Positions 18,643-27,601 of a stretch of 64,000 nucleotides of DNA are shown here, one piece after another. Source of the DNA: Streptomyces sp. TLI_235 (GTDB lineage Bacteria; Actinomycetota; Actinomycetes; Streptomycetales; Streptomycetaceae); NCBI GenBank assembly GCA_002300355.1, contig NSGV01000002.1, forward strand, positions 1,798,001 through 1,862,000, given 5' to 3'. A program made the position numbers and the translations under genes. Below the pieces are notes generated by a model. That model was given only the letters and a program-made list of their open reading frames with translations. It searched no databases and was not told the origin of the DNA. The stretch's first letter is position 1. Every line of letters starts with the position of its first letter.

Positions 18643-19554
18643 ATGCGCATTGCGGTGACAGGGTCCACGGGTCTGATCGGTTCTGCTCTCGTCCGTTCGC
18701 TCCTCGCGGACGGGCACGAGGTGGTGCGGCTGGTGCGGCACCGGAGCCGGGTCGGGTGGCAGCCGGACGGGACGGTCGGGGTGGGGTGGAACCCGCACCT
18801 GCTGCAGATCGACGCGGCCGGGCTGGAGGGTGTCGACGCGGTGGTGCACCTGGCGGGGGCCGGGGTGGGCGACCGGCGGTGGACGCGGGCGTACAAGGAG
18901 GAGATCCGCAACAGCCGGGTGCTCGGCACGGAGACGGTTGCGGGTGCGTTGGCGAAGCTGAGGCGGCCGCCGAAGGTCCTGGTGAGCGCCTCCGCGGTCG
19001 GCTTCTACGGGCAGACCGGCGACCGGGTGATCGACGAGGGTGCGCCGGCCGGGGACGACTTCCTGGCCGGGGTGTGCGTGCAGTGGGAGGCGGCCGCGCG
19101 GCCGGCGGAGGACGCCGGGATCCGGGTGGTGCATCCGCGGACCGGCCTGGTGCTGGCGGCGGGCGGCGGTGCGCTCGGTCGGATGCTGCCGCTGTTCCGG
19201 CTGGGGCTGGGCGGGCGGCTGGGCTCCGGCGGGCAGTACTGGAGCATCCTGTCGCTGGCGGACGAGGTGGCCGCGCTGCGGTTCCTGATCGACCGTCCGA
19301 CGCTCTCCGGCCCGGTGAACCTGACCGGTCCCGTGCCGGTGACCAATGCGGAGCTGACGGAGGCGCTCGGGCGGGCGCTGGGGCGGCCGACGGTGCTGGC
19401 GGTGCCGGGGTTCGCGCTGCAGGCGGTGCTCGGCGAGATGTCGGTCGAGGTGGTGGGCAGCCACCGGGTGGTGCCGGAGCGGCTGTTGGCGGCCGGGTTC
19501 CGGTTCCGGCACCCGGCCGCCGACGCGGTGGTCCGGGCGGCGCTGCAGGGCTGA
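18643..19554 (+). CDS. TIGR01777 family NAD(P)-dependent epimerase/SulA-like protein
   Basis: 303 residues. An extended short-chain dehydrogenase fold. The N-terminal MRIAVTGSTGLIGSALVRSL binds the cofactor. VVHLAGAGVGDRRWTRAYKEEI and SASAVGFYGQTGDRVIDE are hallmarks of the TIGR01777/YfcH group. A C-terminal domain of about 60 residues (LGRPTVLAVPGFALQAVLGE, then LLAAGFRFRHP) is DUF1731. The substrate is not established for this group. The ATG at 18643 is used; a purine-rich stretch precedes it. It ends before a 450-bp gap. Confidence 0.88.
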   Translation: MRIAVTGSTGLIGSALVRSLLADGHEVVRLVRHRSRVGWQPDGTVGVGWNPHLLQIDAAGLEGVDAVVHLAGAGVGDRRWTRAYKEEIRNSRVLGTETVAGALAKLRRPPKVLVSASAVGFYGQTGDRVIDEGAPAGDDFLAGVCVQWEAAARPAEDAGIRVVHPRTGLVLAAGGGALGRMLPLFRLGLGGRLGSGGQYWSILSLADEVAALRFLIDRPTLSGPVNLTGPVPVTNAELTEALGRALGRPTVLAVPGFALQAVLGEMSVEVVGSHRVVPERLLAAGFRFRHPAADAVVRAALQG

Positions 19555-20004
19555 GCGGCCGCGGGCGGACGGTCCTGGGCGAACCCGGGCAGGGCTGAGC
19601 GGGCGCGCGGGGCGGAATCGGGCGGAACCGTGCAGGACTGAGAGGGTCCGGTTCCGGGTAAGCGGCCCCGTATGCGGGGCGGACCCGGTCCGCATTCGGG
19701 GCGCACAGGGGCGCACGGTTGCAGACGGAGGGCGCGCCGTCGCGCCTGCCGTGACCGTGTGCGCCAGGCGGCGCCGGATCGCCGCTGGTCCGGCGCACGC
19801 TCGGTGACCGAGCCCCTCCGCAGTGCCACCACGACCCGGCCGGTGGCCCGATTTCACCGGGCCCGCCAGTCTGATCAGCACATTGACGGGGCATCACGTT
19901 TGACGGACCGTACCCGGCACCCCGCTGCCCGCCTCGGCCGGAGCTCCACGGTCCGGCCGTCGCCGCGCGGGCCCGGAGGCCGCCGTCAGGGAGGGAGCAC
20001 ACCC
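19555..20004. other. 450-bp intergenic region without a recognised gene
   Basis: The open frames here look like GC-rich background. The region between the epimerase and the flavin oxidoreductase ends with the GGGAGGGAG ribosome site of the latter. I saw no clear hairpin, RNA gene or operator. Confidence 0.6.
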
Positions 20005-21333
20005 GTGCCCGCATACGACTTCATCCGCCGTACCCGCCAGCCGTCCGATCCGGACGTGGTCGTGGTCGGCGCCGGCCTCGCGGGCCTGGCCGCCGCCCGC
20101 GCGCTGACCGGACAGGGCCTCAGCGTCCAGGTCCTGGAGGCCGGCCGGCGCATCGGCGGCCGGATGGCCTCGGACGAGCTGGACGGATTCCGGCTCGACC
20201 ACGGCGTCCACCTGCTCAACACCGACCACCCCGAGCCGGCCCGCCGGCTCGACCTCGACCGGCTGGATCTGCGCCCGCTGGCGCCCGCCGTCCTGGTGCA
20301 CAGCGCGGGGCGCCGGCACCGGGTGGGCATCCCCCAGCAGTCCGCCGCCCGCCCGGCCGGCAGCCGGGGCACGCTCGGCGGGGCGCCGGGCAGCCCGCTG
20401 GAGCGGGCCCGGCTCGCCGCGTCGCTGAACCGGCTCGCCGCCACCCCCGTGCCCCGGCTGCTGGCCCGGCCGGAGACCACCGCGGCCCGGGCGCTGGCCG
20501 ACCGCGGTCTCGGCGGGCGCACCGTCGACGGCTTCCTGCGGCCGCTGCTGGGCGCCCTGCTGGCCGACCGCTCGCTCACCACCAGCAGCCGGGTCGCCGA
20601 CCTGGTGCTGCGCTCGTACGCTCGGGGCCGGCTCTGTCTGCCGGCCGGCGGTTCGGCCTCGGTGCCGGCCCAGCTGGCCGAGGGCCTGCCGGCCGGGACG
20701 GTCCGGACGGGCGTGCAGGTGACCGGGGTCGCCGCGGACGGCGTGCAGACCGCCCGGCACGGCCGGGTGACGTGCCAGGCCGTGGTGCTGGCCTGTGACG
20801 GGCGGTCGGCGGCCACGCTGCTGCCGGGGCTGCGGCTGCCCGACTTCCACCCGGTGACGACGTACTTCCACGCGGCGGACCGCTCGCCGCTGGGCGAGCC
20901 GGCCCTGCTGCTGGACGCCGACCGGTCCGGAGTGGCGCACTCGCTGGTGCTCAGCGACGTGCACCCCTCGTACGCGCCGGCCGGGCGGGCGCTGGTCGCC
21001 ACCGTCGTGCTGGGCCGGCGCGGCTTCGACATCGGCGGGCCGGCCGGGTTCGAGCCGGTCGTGCGCCGGCGGCTGGCGGAGCTGTACGGCACCTCCACCG
21101 CCGGGTGGGAGTTCCTGAGTGTGCGCCACGCCCCGGACGCGGTACCGGCGATGCCGGCGCCGCACCACTTCCGCCGGTCGGTCCGGGTGCTCGCCGGGCT
21201 GTACGTGTGCGGCGACCACCGGGACACCAGCAGCGTGCAGGGCGCGCTGGTGTCGGGGCGCCGGGCCGCGCAGGCGGTGCTGCGCGACCTCGGGCTGGAG
21301 ACCTCGGTGCGGGCCTCCGACGTGGCGGCCTGA
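20005..21333 (+). CDS. NAD(P)/FAD-dependent oxidoreductase (amine-oxidase/phytoene-desaturase fold)
   Basis: 442 residues. The dinucleotide-binding motif VVVVGAGLAGLAAARALTGQG lies near residue 20, followed by VLEAGRRIGGRMASDELDGFRLDHGVH, the GG-doublet motif of the amine oxidase/protoporphyrinogen oxidase superfamily. The C-terminal FAD motif is GLYVCGDHRDTSSVQGALVSGRRAA. The substrate is unknown; the DxxS ending resembles carotenoid or amine oxidase relatives. The GTG at 20005 follows a strong GGGAGGGAG; the longer frame upstream has no support. It stands alone and ends at a perfect 17-bp hairpin. Confidence 0.88.
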   Translation: MPAYDFIRRTRQPSDPDVVVVGAGLAGLAAARALTGQGLSVQVLEAGRRIGGRMASDELDGFRLDHGVHLLNTDHPEPARRLDLDRLDLRPLAPAVLVHSAGRRHRVGIPQQSAARPAGSRGTLGGAPGSPLERARLAASLNRLAATPVPRLLARPETTAARALADRGLGGRTVDGFLRPLLGALLADRSLTTSSRVADLVLRSYARGRLCLPAGGSASVPAQLAEGLPAGTVRTGVQVTGVAADGVQTARHGRVTCQAVVLACDGRSAATLLPGLRLPDFHPVTTYFHAADRSPLGEPALLLDADRSGVAHSLVLSDVHPSYAPAGRALVATVVLGRRGFDIGGPAGFEPVVRRRLAELYGTSTAGWEFLSVRHAPDAVPAMPAPHHFRRSVRVLAGLYVCGDHRDTSSVQGALVSGRRAAQAVLRDLGLETSVRASDVAA

Positions 21334-21340
21334 CCCTGCC

Positions 21341-21377
21341 CGTCCGGTGGCCCGCCGGCGCGGCGGGCCACCGGACG
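21341..21377. terminator. Bidirectional terminator, 17-bp stem
   Basis: CGTCCGGTGGCCCGCCG (21341-21357) pairs perfectly with 21361-21377 around a GCG loop, between convergent genes. Confidence 0.9.
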
Positions 21378-21381
21378 ACGC

Positions 21382-23037
21382 TCAGAGCACCCCGGCCTGC
21401 CGCGCGGCCTCCTCGAAGGCACGGACGGCGGGGGTGGCCCGGTAGGGGGCCAGACGCCGGTGGAAGTCCCGCAGGTACTCCACCGTGCGGGCGGAACGCA
21501 TCTCGCCGGCGGCCCGCAGCGACTCGCCCGCCATCGTGCAGGACTCCTCGACCTCGCCCATCCCGAGCCGGGCGGTGGCCAGCACCAGCCGGCAGAGGAT
21601 CCGACTGCGGGCGTACGCGGGGGCGCGCAGCCGCAGCGACTTCTCGGCGTGCTGGGCGGCGGGCCGCCACTGCTGCAGGTCCCGGTAGCAGTGCGCGAAC
21701 TCGTCGGCCAGCTGGGCCTCGTCGAAGTACCGCGACCAGGACGGCGCCTCGTCGCCCGGGCGGGCGGTGGCCAGTGCGCGCTCGCAGCGGACCATCGACG
21801 CGGTGCAGGAGCGGACGTCGCCGAGCAGCGCGTGGCCGCGGGCCTCGGCGGCGTGCATCAGCGCCTGCACGACCGGGGCCGCCGTGGTGCCGACGCCCTG
21901 CTGGGCGACCCGGGCGAGCTGGATGGCCTCCCGGCCGTGCCCGAGGTGGACGGCCTGCTGGCTCATGGTGGTGAGCACGAAGCCGCCGAGCACGCGGTCC
22001 CCCGCGGCCTGGGAGAGCCGCAGCGACTGGACGAAGTACCGCTGGGCGAGGCCGTGCGCGGCGATGTCGAAGGACGTCCAGCCCGCGAGCCGGGTCAGGT
22101 CGGCGACGGCGCCGAACAGCGCCCGGCCGATCTGCTCGCCGTAGCGGCCGCGCAGCATCGGCTCGGCCTCGCTCTCCAGGTAGCGCACCAGGGCCTGTCG
22201 GGCGTGGCCGCCGCCGTAGGCGTGGTCCAGCGCGCGGAACAGGTCACCGACCGCGCGGATCGCGGCGATGTCGCCGCGGCCGACCCGGACGGCGGGGCGG
22301 GAGTCGCGCCCGGGGGCGGGCTCGGCGCTCTCGGTGCCGGCGAGCGGCCGGCGGGCCTGCTGCGGCACCCGCCCGGGGACGGGGCGGGACGGCGGGCGGG
22401 TGGCGGCCCCGGGCGCGGCGGGCCGGGCGCCGGCCAGCTCCTCCGGGGGCAGCGTGGTGGCGTCCCGGGCGACCCGCTCGTCGGTGCGGCCGATCAGCCA
22501 GTCGCGGCTGGGCACCACCAGGCCGGCCGGGGTGAAGGCGATCTTGCGGAGTTCGGCGTACGGGCCGTTGTCCTTGCGCCACATGGAGGCGACGATGTCG
22601 ACGGCCTCCTGCGGTGTCTCGGCGAACTCCAGCCCGGCGTAGACCGGGGCGCAGGCGTCGAGGCCGACGTCCTGGGCGGTGAGCCGGCGGCCGAGCCGGC
22701 GGGTGAAGACCTCGGCGATCAGCGCCGGGGTCGCGCCGCGGGGCTGCTGGCCGCGCAGCCAGCGGGTCACCGAGGTCTTGTCGTAGCGCAGGTCGAGGCC
22801 GTGCTCCAGGCCGAGCTGGTCGACCCGCCGGGCGAGGCCGGCGTGCGAGAAGCCGGACTCCTCGATGAGCGCGGCGAGTTGCGGGTTCTGGGTGCGGTGG
22901 CTCCCGGTGGCGCTCTCCACCGGGCGGTCGTCGTCTTCGTCGGACACCAGCGGAGGGGCCCCGGCCGGCACTTCGTGCGGGTCGAGCGCATCGAGCGGTC
23001 CGAACGCCGGGCTGTCGGTCACAGGCCGTTGGGGCAT
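21382..23037 (-). CDS. NsdA/NsdB-like regulator (HTH plus tetratricopeptide repeats)
   Basis: 551 residues. The N-terminal 45 residues are disordered and acidic. A helix-turn-helix-like domain follows at about residues 50-110 (LAALIEESGFSHAGLARRVD, then KTSVTRWLRGQQPRG). The remaining 350 residues are helical, TPR-like repeats (ALVRYLESEAEPML, AAHGLAQRYFVQSLRLSQAA, CRLVLATARLGMGEVEE). This is the architecture of streptomycete regulators such as NsdA and NsdB, which repress antibiotic production and sporulation. Start: ATG at 23037, with GAGAGG 11 nt upstream; a GTG four codons earlier directly abuts that purine run. It is divergent from bdhA. Confidence 0.8.
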   Translation of the reverse strand: MPQRPVTDSPAFGPLDALDPHEVPAGAPPLVSDEDDDRPVESATGSHRTQNPQLAALIEESGFSHAGLARRVDQLGLEHGLDLRYDKTSVTRWLRGQQPRGATPALIAEVFTRRLGRRLTAQDVGLDACAPVYAGLEFAETPQEAVDIVASMWRKDNGPYAELRKIAFTPAGLVVPSRDWLIGRTDERVARDATTLPPEELAGARPAAPGAATRPPSRPVPGRVPQQARRPLAGTESAEPAPGRDSRPAVRVGRGDIAAIRAVGDLFRALDHAYGGGHARQALVRYLESEAEPMLRGRYGEQIGRALFGAVADLTRLAGWTSFDIAAHGLAQRYFVQSLRLSQAAGDRVLGGFVLTTMSQQAVHLGHGREAIQLARVAQQGVGTTAAPVVQALMHAAEARGHALLGDVRSCTASMVRCERALATARPGDEAPSWSRYFDEAQLADEFAHCYRDLQQWRPAAQHAEKSLRLRAPAYARSRILCRLVLATARLGMGEVEESCTMAGESLRAAGEMRSARTVEYLRDFHRRLAPYRATPAVRAFEEAARQAGVL

Positions 23038-23281
23038 ATCAGTCAACACCTCTCGAGCGCCGCACCGGTCCCCCCGGTATTCGGGGCGGCGCCCCCTGTC
23101 GGGAATCGGCGTGACAGTAGCGAGCATTCGGGCGCTATGGGCCGATTCGGGCGTGCAATCCTCCGAACGGGTGATGCAGGGGCGCCCGTTACGGGGAAGC
23201 AGGCGCACACGGGGTTTGGGTTGCACCACCGGTGCGCCTGTGGCCGGCCCATGGACCGCCCGCACATGCCGGAGCGGGCAC

Positions 23282-23300
23282 ATGTGTCGTCCGGACACAT
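23282..23300. promoter_or_regulatory. Inverted repeat upstream of bdhA, candidate operator
   Basis: ATGTGTC-gtccg-GACACAT is a perfect 7-bp inverted repeat centred about 46 bp before the bdhA ATG. It is a plausible operator for the GAF/PucR regulator encoded two genes downstream, but this is inference. Confidence 0.4.
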
Positions 23301-23336
23301 AGGTGCGCGGGCGGAGGGTTCCTACCGTTCTCGGCC

Positions 23337-24110
23337 ATGGACACCACTTCAGCCACCGCCCCGGCGCCGGCCCTGCAGGGCCGGACGGCACTGGTCACCG
23401 GCGCCGCCTCCGGCATCGGCCGGGCCTGCGCCGAGGCCTTCGCCGCGGCCGGCGCGCGGGTCTACGTCGTCGACCTCGCCGCCGCCCCGGCCGAGGAGCT
23501 CGCCGGGCGGATCGGCGGGGTCGCCGTCGTCGCCGACCTCTCCGACCCGCAGGCGGTGGAGGCCCTGCCGGACGACGCCGACATCGTCGTGAACAACGCC
23601 GGCCTGCAGCACGTCGCGCCGCTGCACGAGTTCCCCACGGAGCGGTTCGCGCTGATCCAGAAGGTCATGGTGGAGGCGCCGTTCCGGATCATCCGCCGCA
23701 CCCTGCCGCACATGTACGGGAACGAGTGGGGACGCATCGTCAACATCTCCTCGGTGCACGGGCTGCGCGCCAGCGCCTTCAAGTCCGCCTACGTGACCGC
23801 CAAGCACGGACTTGAGGGGCTCAGCAAGACCGCGGCCCTGGAGGGCGCCCCCTACGGCGTCACCAGCAACTGCATCAACCCGGGCTACGTGCGCACCGCC
23901 CTGGTGGAGCGGCAGGTCGCCGCCCAGGCCCTGGCGCACGGCATCCGCGAGGACGAGGTGGTGGAGCAGATCATGCTCGACCGCACCGCCGTCAAGCGCC
24001 TCATCGAACCCGACGAGGTGGCGCAGCTGGCGCTCTGGCTCTGCTCGCCGTCCGCCTCCTACATCACCGGGGCCAGCCTGCCCGTGGACGGCGGCTGGAC
24101 GGCCCACTGA
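23337..24110 (+). CDS. bdhA: 3-hydroxybutyrate dehydrogenase (SDR family)
   Basis: 257 residues. A classical SDR that would oxidise (R)-3-hydroxybutyrate to acetoacetate with NAD+. Cofactor motif ALVTGAASGIGRACAEA, NNAG at DIVVNNAGLQHVAPLHEFP, catalytic Ser in NISSVHGLRASAFKS, and the YxxxK pair in AYVTAKHGLEGL. The segments LQHVAPLHEFP, HGLRAS and NCINPGYVRTALVERQ are characteristic of the BDH subgroup. The ATG at 23337 is used. An MHS permease follows 71 bp later (an 18-bp self-complementary GC palindrome at 24119-24136 lies between) and then a GAF/PucR regulator, which together look like a ketone-body utilisation unit. Confidence 0.9.
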   Translation: MDTTSATAPAPALQGRTALVTGAASGIGRACAEAFAAAGARVYVVDLAAAPAEELAGRIGGVAVVADLSDPQAVEALPDDADIVVNNAGLQHVAPLHEFPTERFALIQKVMVEAPFRIIRRTLPHMYGNEWGRIVNISSVHGLRASAFKSAYVTAKHGLEGLSKTAALEGAPYGVTSNCINPGYVRTALVERQVAAQALAHGIREDEVVEQIMLDRTAVKRLIEPDEVAQLALWLCSPSASYITGASLPVDGGWTAH

Positions 24111-24181
24111 CCCTCCCGCCGGGCCCGCGGGCCCGGCCCGCACCCTCCCGCACAGCCCCTCCCCCGAGAACAGGTGACCCC

Positions 24182-25525
24182 ATGGCCCACTCTCCCGACG
24201 TCGCGAGACAAGGCTCCCCGCTCTGGAAGGTGGTCGGCGCCAGCCTCATCGGCACCACCGTCGAGTGGTACGACTACTTCCTGTACGGCACCGCCGCCGC
24301 GCTGGTCTTCGGCAAGGTGTTCTTCCCCGACAGCGACCCGCTGACCGGCACGCTGCTGTCCTTCCTCACCTACGCGATCGGCTTCGCGGCCCGTCCGCTG
24401 GGCGCCCTGGTGTTCGGGCACTTCGGCGACCGGATCGGCCGCAAGCGGCTGCTGGTGCTGAGCCTGCTGCTGATGGGCGGCGCGACCACGCTGATCGGCT
24501 GCCTGCCGACGTACCGCCAGATCGGTGTCGCGGCGCCGCTGCTGCTCACCGCGCTGCGGCTGGTGCAGGGCTTCGCGCTGGGCGGTGAGTGGGGCGGCGC
24601 GGTGCTGCTGGTCTCCGAGCACGGCGACAAGGCGCGGCGCGGCTTCTGGGCGTCCTGGCCGCAGGGCGGCGCCCCGGCGGGCAACCTGCTGGCGGCGGGC
24701 GTGCTGTCGCTGATGACGGCCACTCTGTCGGACGAGGCGTTCCTCTCCTGGGGCTGGCGGGTGCCGTTCCTGCTGTCCGCGGTGCTGGTGATGGTCGGCC
24801 TGTGGATCCGCCTCTCGGTGGACGAGTCGCCGCTGTTCCAACAGGCGCTGGCCGCGGCGAAGGCCCGGAAGACGGCCGAGCAGCCGCCGATCGTCGCGGT
24901 GCTGCGCAACCACTGGCGTGACGTGCTGGTCGCCATGGGCGCCCGGATGGCCGAGAACATCTCGTACTACGTGATGACCACCTTCGTGCTGGCGTACGCG
25001 GTCGGCCACGTGCACCTGCCGAAGCAGACCGCACTGAACGCGGTACTGATCGCCTCCGCGATCCAGTTCGCGCTGATCCCGCTGTTCGGCGCGCTCTCCG
25101 ACCGGATCGGCCGCAAGCCGGTGTACCTGGCCGGCGCGGTGGGTGTGGGCGTCTGGGCGTTCGTCTTCTTCGGCATGGTGGACACGAAGTCGTTCGGCGC
25201 ACTGGTCGCCGCGATCACGATCGGCCTGGTCTTCCACAGCGCGATGTACGCCCCGCAGGCGGCGTTCTTCTCCGAGCTGTTCGCCACCCGGATGCGGTAC
25301 TCAGGTGCCTCCATCGGCGCCCAGTTCTCCTCGGTGGCGGCCGGCGCGCCGGCCCCGCTGATCGCCACCGCGCTGCTCAAGGACTACGGCAGCTCCACCC
25401 CGATCGCGGTGTACGTGGCGATCGCGGCCGCGATCACCGTCCTCGCGGTGCTCTGCTCCCGGGAGACCCGCGGCGAGGACCTCGCCGAGACCGAGCCGGC
25501 CCGCGCGAGCGTCCCGGTCGGCTGA
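24182..25525 (+). CDS. MHS-family (MFS) carboxylate permease
   Basis: 447 residues, 12 predicted membrane helices. The metabolite:H+ symporter signature is clear: the N-terminal SLIGTTVEWYDYFLYGTAAAL, GALVFGHFGDRIGRKRLL in loop 2-3, GGEWGGAVLLVSEHGDKARRGFWASWPQGGAPAGNLLA and FGALSDRIGRKPVYL in loop 8-9. Members carry carboxylates, betaines and similar compounds with protons. Its place between bdhA and the PucR-type regulator suggests import of 3-hydroxybutyrate or a related acid. The ATG at 24182 is supported by the canonical start. The gene ends at a 14-bp perfect hairpin. Confidence 0.9.
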   Translation: MAHSPDVARQGSPLWKVVGASLIGTTVEWYDYFLYGTAAALVFGKVFFPDSDPLTGTLLSFLTYAIGFAARPLGALVFGHFGDRIGRKRLLVLSLLLMGGATTLIGCLPTYRQIGVAAPLLLTALRLVQGFALGGEWGGAVLLVSEHGDKARRGFWASWPQGGAPAGNLLAAGVLSLMTATLSDEAFLSWGWRVPFLLSAVLVMVGLWIRLSVDESPLFQQALAAAKARKTAEQPPIVAVLRNHWRDVLVAMGARMAENISYYVMTTFVLAYAVGHVHLPKQTALNAVLIASAIQFALIPLFGALSDRIGRKPVYLAGAVGVGVWAFVFFGMVDTKSFGALVAAITIGLVFHSAMYAPQAAFFSELFATRMRYSGASIGAQFSSVAAGAPAPLIATALLKDYGSSTPIAVYVAIAAAITVLAVLCSRETRGEDLAETEPARASVPVG

Positions 25526-25532
25526 CCCGCCA

Positions 25533-25572
25533 GGTGCGGCCCGGGGCACTCCCCCAGCCCCCGGGCCGCACC
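25533..25572 (+). terminator. Terminator after the permease gene
   Basis: GGTGCGGCCCGGGG (25533-25546) pairs perfectly with CCCCGGGCCGCACC (25559-25572). It separates bdhA-permease from the regulator gene, so the latter may have its own promoter. Confidence 0.75.
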
Positions 25573-25589
25573 GCTCCCGCACCGCACGG

Positions 25590-27524
25590 ATGAATGGCAC
25601 GATGGCCCGCACCATGAACGAGCCCCCCGAGAGCGCGGCCCCCGCCCTGCGCCGGCTGATCGACCTGCTCGCCTCCGGCGCGGCCACCGAGGACTTCGCC
25701 GAGGTGCTCGCCGAGGCGCGCCGGCAGGGCGCGCCCCCCGCCGTGCTCGCCGAGATCGACGCCGCCGCCTGGCAGGCGCTGCGGGTGCACCGGACGCTGC
25801 GTCAGCACCGGCGGCGTGAGGCCGAACTGACCGCCCTCTTCGACACCGCGGGCGACCTCGCCGCCTCCCGGGACCTCGACGCGGTGCTCCAGGCGATCGT
25901 CCGGCGGGCCCGGATGCTGCTCGGCACCGACACCGCGTACCTCACCCTCCCCGACGAGGACGCCGGGGACACGTACATGCGGGTCACCGACGGCTCGGTC
26001 TCGCAGCTCTTCCAGACGCTGCGGCTCAGCCTCGGCGACGGCCTCGGAGGCCTGGTCGCGCAGACCGCCAGGCCCTACGCCACCCCCGACTACCGCACCG
26101 ACGAGCGGTTCCACCACACCGGCAGCATCGACGCCGGCGTGCTGGACGAGGGCCTGGTCGCGATCATCGGCGTGCCGCTGCTGCTCGGCGGCCGGGTGAT
26201 CGGTGTGCTGTTCGCCGCCGACCGCTCCCCGCGGGCGTTCTCCCCGGACGAGGTCGCCCTGCTGTGCACCCTCGCCGCGCACGCCGCCGTCGCCCTGGAC
26301 ACCGCGAAGGCGCTCGCCGACACCCGGGCCGCGCTCACCGACCTCGCCGCCGCCAACCACGTCATCCAGGCGCACGCCACCGCCGTCCAGCGCGCCGAGC
26401 AGGCCCACGACCGGCTGACCGACCTGGTGCTGCGCGGCGCCGAGGCCGCCGATGTCGCCGCCGAGGTCGCCACCCTGCTCGGCGGCGAGGTCGCCGTCCA
26501 CGACACCGAGGGCCACCTGCTCACCGGCCGCCCCGGACCGGACGGCGCCGCCGGCCCCTCCCGGCATCTCGCCGAGGCGCTCGCCGCCTCCCGCACCGAG
26601 GGCAGGGCGGTGCGCCGCGGCGAGGACTGGGTGTGCGCCGCCCTGGCCGGCCACGACCTGCTCGGCGGCCTCGTGCTGCGCGGCCGGGCCGGTCTCGACG
26701 ACGCCGACCGGCGGATCTTCGAACGGGCCAGCGTGGTGACCGCGCTGCTCCTGCTGCTGCGGCGGTCCGTCGCCGAAACGGAGAACCGGGTCCGCGGGGA
26801 ACTCCTCGCCGACCTGCTCACCGCACCCGACCGGGACCCGGCCGGACTCACCGCACGCGGCCGGCGGCTCGGCGTCGACCTGGGCCGCCGCCACCTCGTC
26901 CTGGTCGCCGAGGCCGACCCCGCCGGCCGCATCCGGCTCGCCGGGGCCGCCGCCCGCTACCTGTTCGGCACCCGCGGCATCAGCGCCGAGCACGGCGAGG
27001 CCGTCGTCCTGCTGCTGCCCGACGACGGCACCCCGCCCGACCGGGCCGCCGCCGACGCCGCGGACCGGCTCGCCCGGCTCGCCGGCTGTTCCGTCACCGT
27101 CGGCGCGGGCGGGCCCGCCGCCGGCCCGGCCGCGCTGGCGGCCGCGCACGGGGAGGCGGTGCGGTGCGTGCGGGCCCTGCGGGTGCTCGGCCGCGAGGGC
27201 GCCGGGGCCTCCGCCGCCGGGCTCGGCTTCCTCGGTGTGCTGCTCGGCGACGGGCACGACGTCGCGGGCTTCGTCGGGTCGGCGCTCGGACCGCTCGTCA
27301 CGTACGACGCCCGGCGGGGGACGGAACTGGTACGGACCCTGCGGGCCTACTTCGACTGCGGCGGCAGCCTCACCCGAGCCAAGGACGAGCTCCACGTCCA
27401 CGTGAACACGGTCGTCCAGCGCCTGGACCGGATCGAGGTCCTGCTGGGCCACGACTGGAACGCCCCCGAACGCGCCCTGGAACTCCAGCTGGCGCTGCGG
27501 CTCCAGCTGCTGGCCGACCCCTAG
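25590..27524 (+). CDS. GAF and PucR/CdaR-type HTH regulator
   Basis: 644 residues. An N-terminal helical segment precedes a GAF domain at about residues 80-235 (DLDAVLQAIVRRARMLLGTD, then GLVAIIGVPLLLGGRVIGVL). A linker and a GGDEF-like/CdaR central region (RVRGELLADLLTAP, LVLVAEADPAGRIRL) follow. The C-terminal PucR helix-turn-helix is TLRAYFDCGGSLTRAKDEL-HVHVNTVVQRLDRIEVLLG. Such proteins act as activators of nearby catabolic genes in response to a small ligand, here perhaps 3-hydroxybutyrate. The start is uncertain: ATGs at 25590, 25602 and 25614 are in frame and none has a strong ribosome site. Confidence 0.86.
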   Translation: MNGTMARTMNEPPESAAPALRRLIDLLASGAATEDFAEVLAEARRQGAPPAVLAEIDAAAWQALRVHRTLRQHRRREAELTALFDTAGDLAASRDLDAVLQAIVRRARMLLGTDTAYLTLPDEDAGDTYMRVTDGSVSQLFQTLRLSLGDGLGGLVAQTARPYATPDYRTDERFHHTGSIDAGVLDEGLVAIIGVPLLLGGRVIGVLFAADRSPRAFSPDEVALLCTLAAHAAVALDTAKALADTRAALTDLAAANHVIQAHATAVQRAEQAHDRLTDLVLRGAEAADVAAEVATLLGGEVAVHDTEGHLLTGRPGPDGAAGPSRHLAEALAASRTEGRAVRRGEDWVCAALAGHDLLGGLVLRGRAGLDDADRRIFERASVVTALLLLLRRSVAETENRVRGELLADLLTAPDRDPAGLTARGRRLGVDLGRRHLVLVAEADPAGRIRLAGAAARYLFGTRGISAEHGEAVVLLLPDDGTPPDRAAADAADRLARLAGCSVTVGAGGPAAGPAALAAAHGEAVRCVRALRVLGREGAGASAAGLGFLGVLLGDGHDVAGFVGSALGPLVTYDARRGTELVRTLRAYFDCGGSLTRAKDELHVHVNTVVQRLDRIEVLLGHDWNAPERALELQLALRLQLLADP

Positions 27525-27601
27525 GACCTGCCCTCGCCGGGTCGTTCCGGGGCAGGCGTACAGTGACCGGGTTGGTCTCGAACGCCTGGCAAGGAGCAGC
27601 G

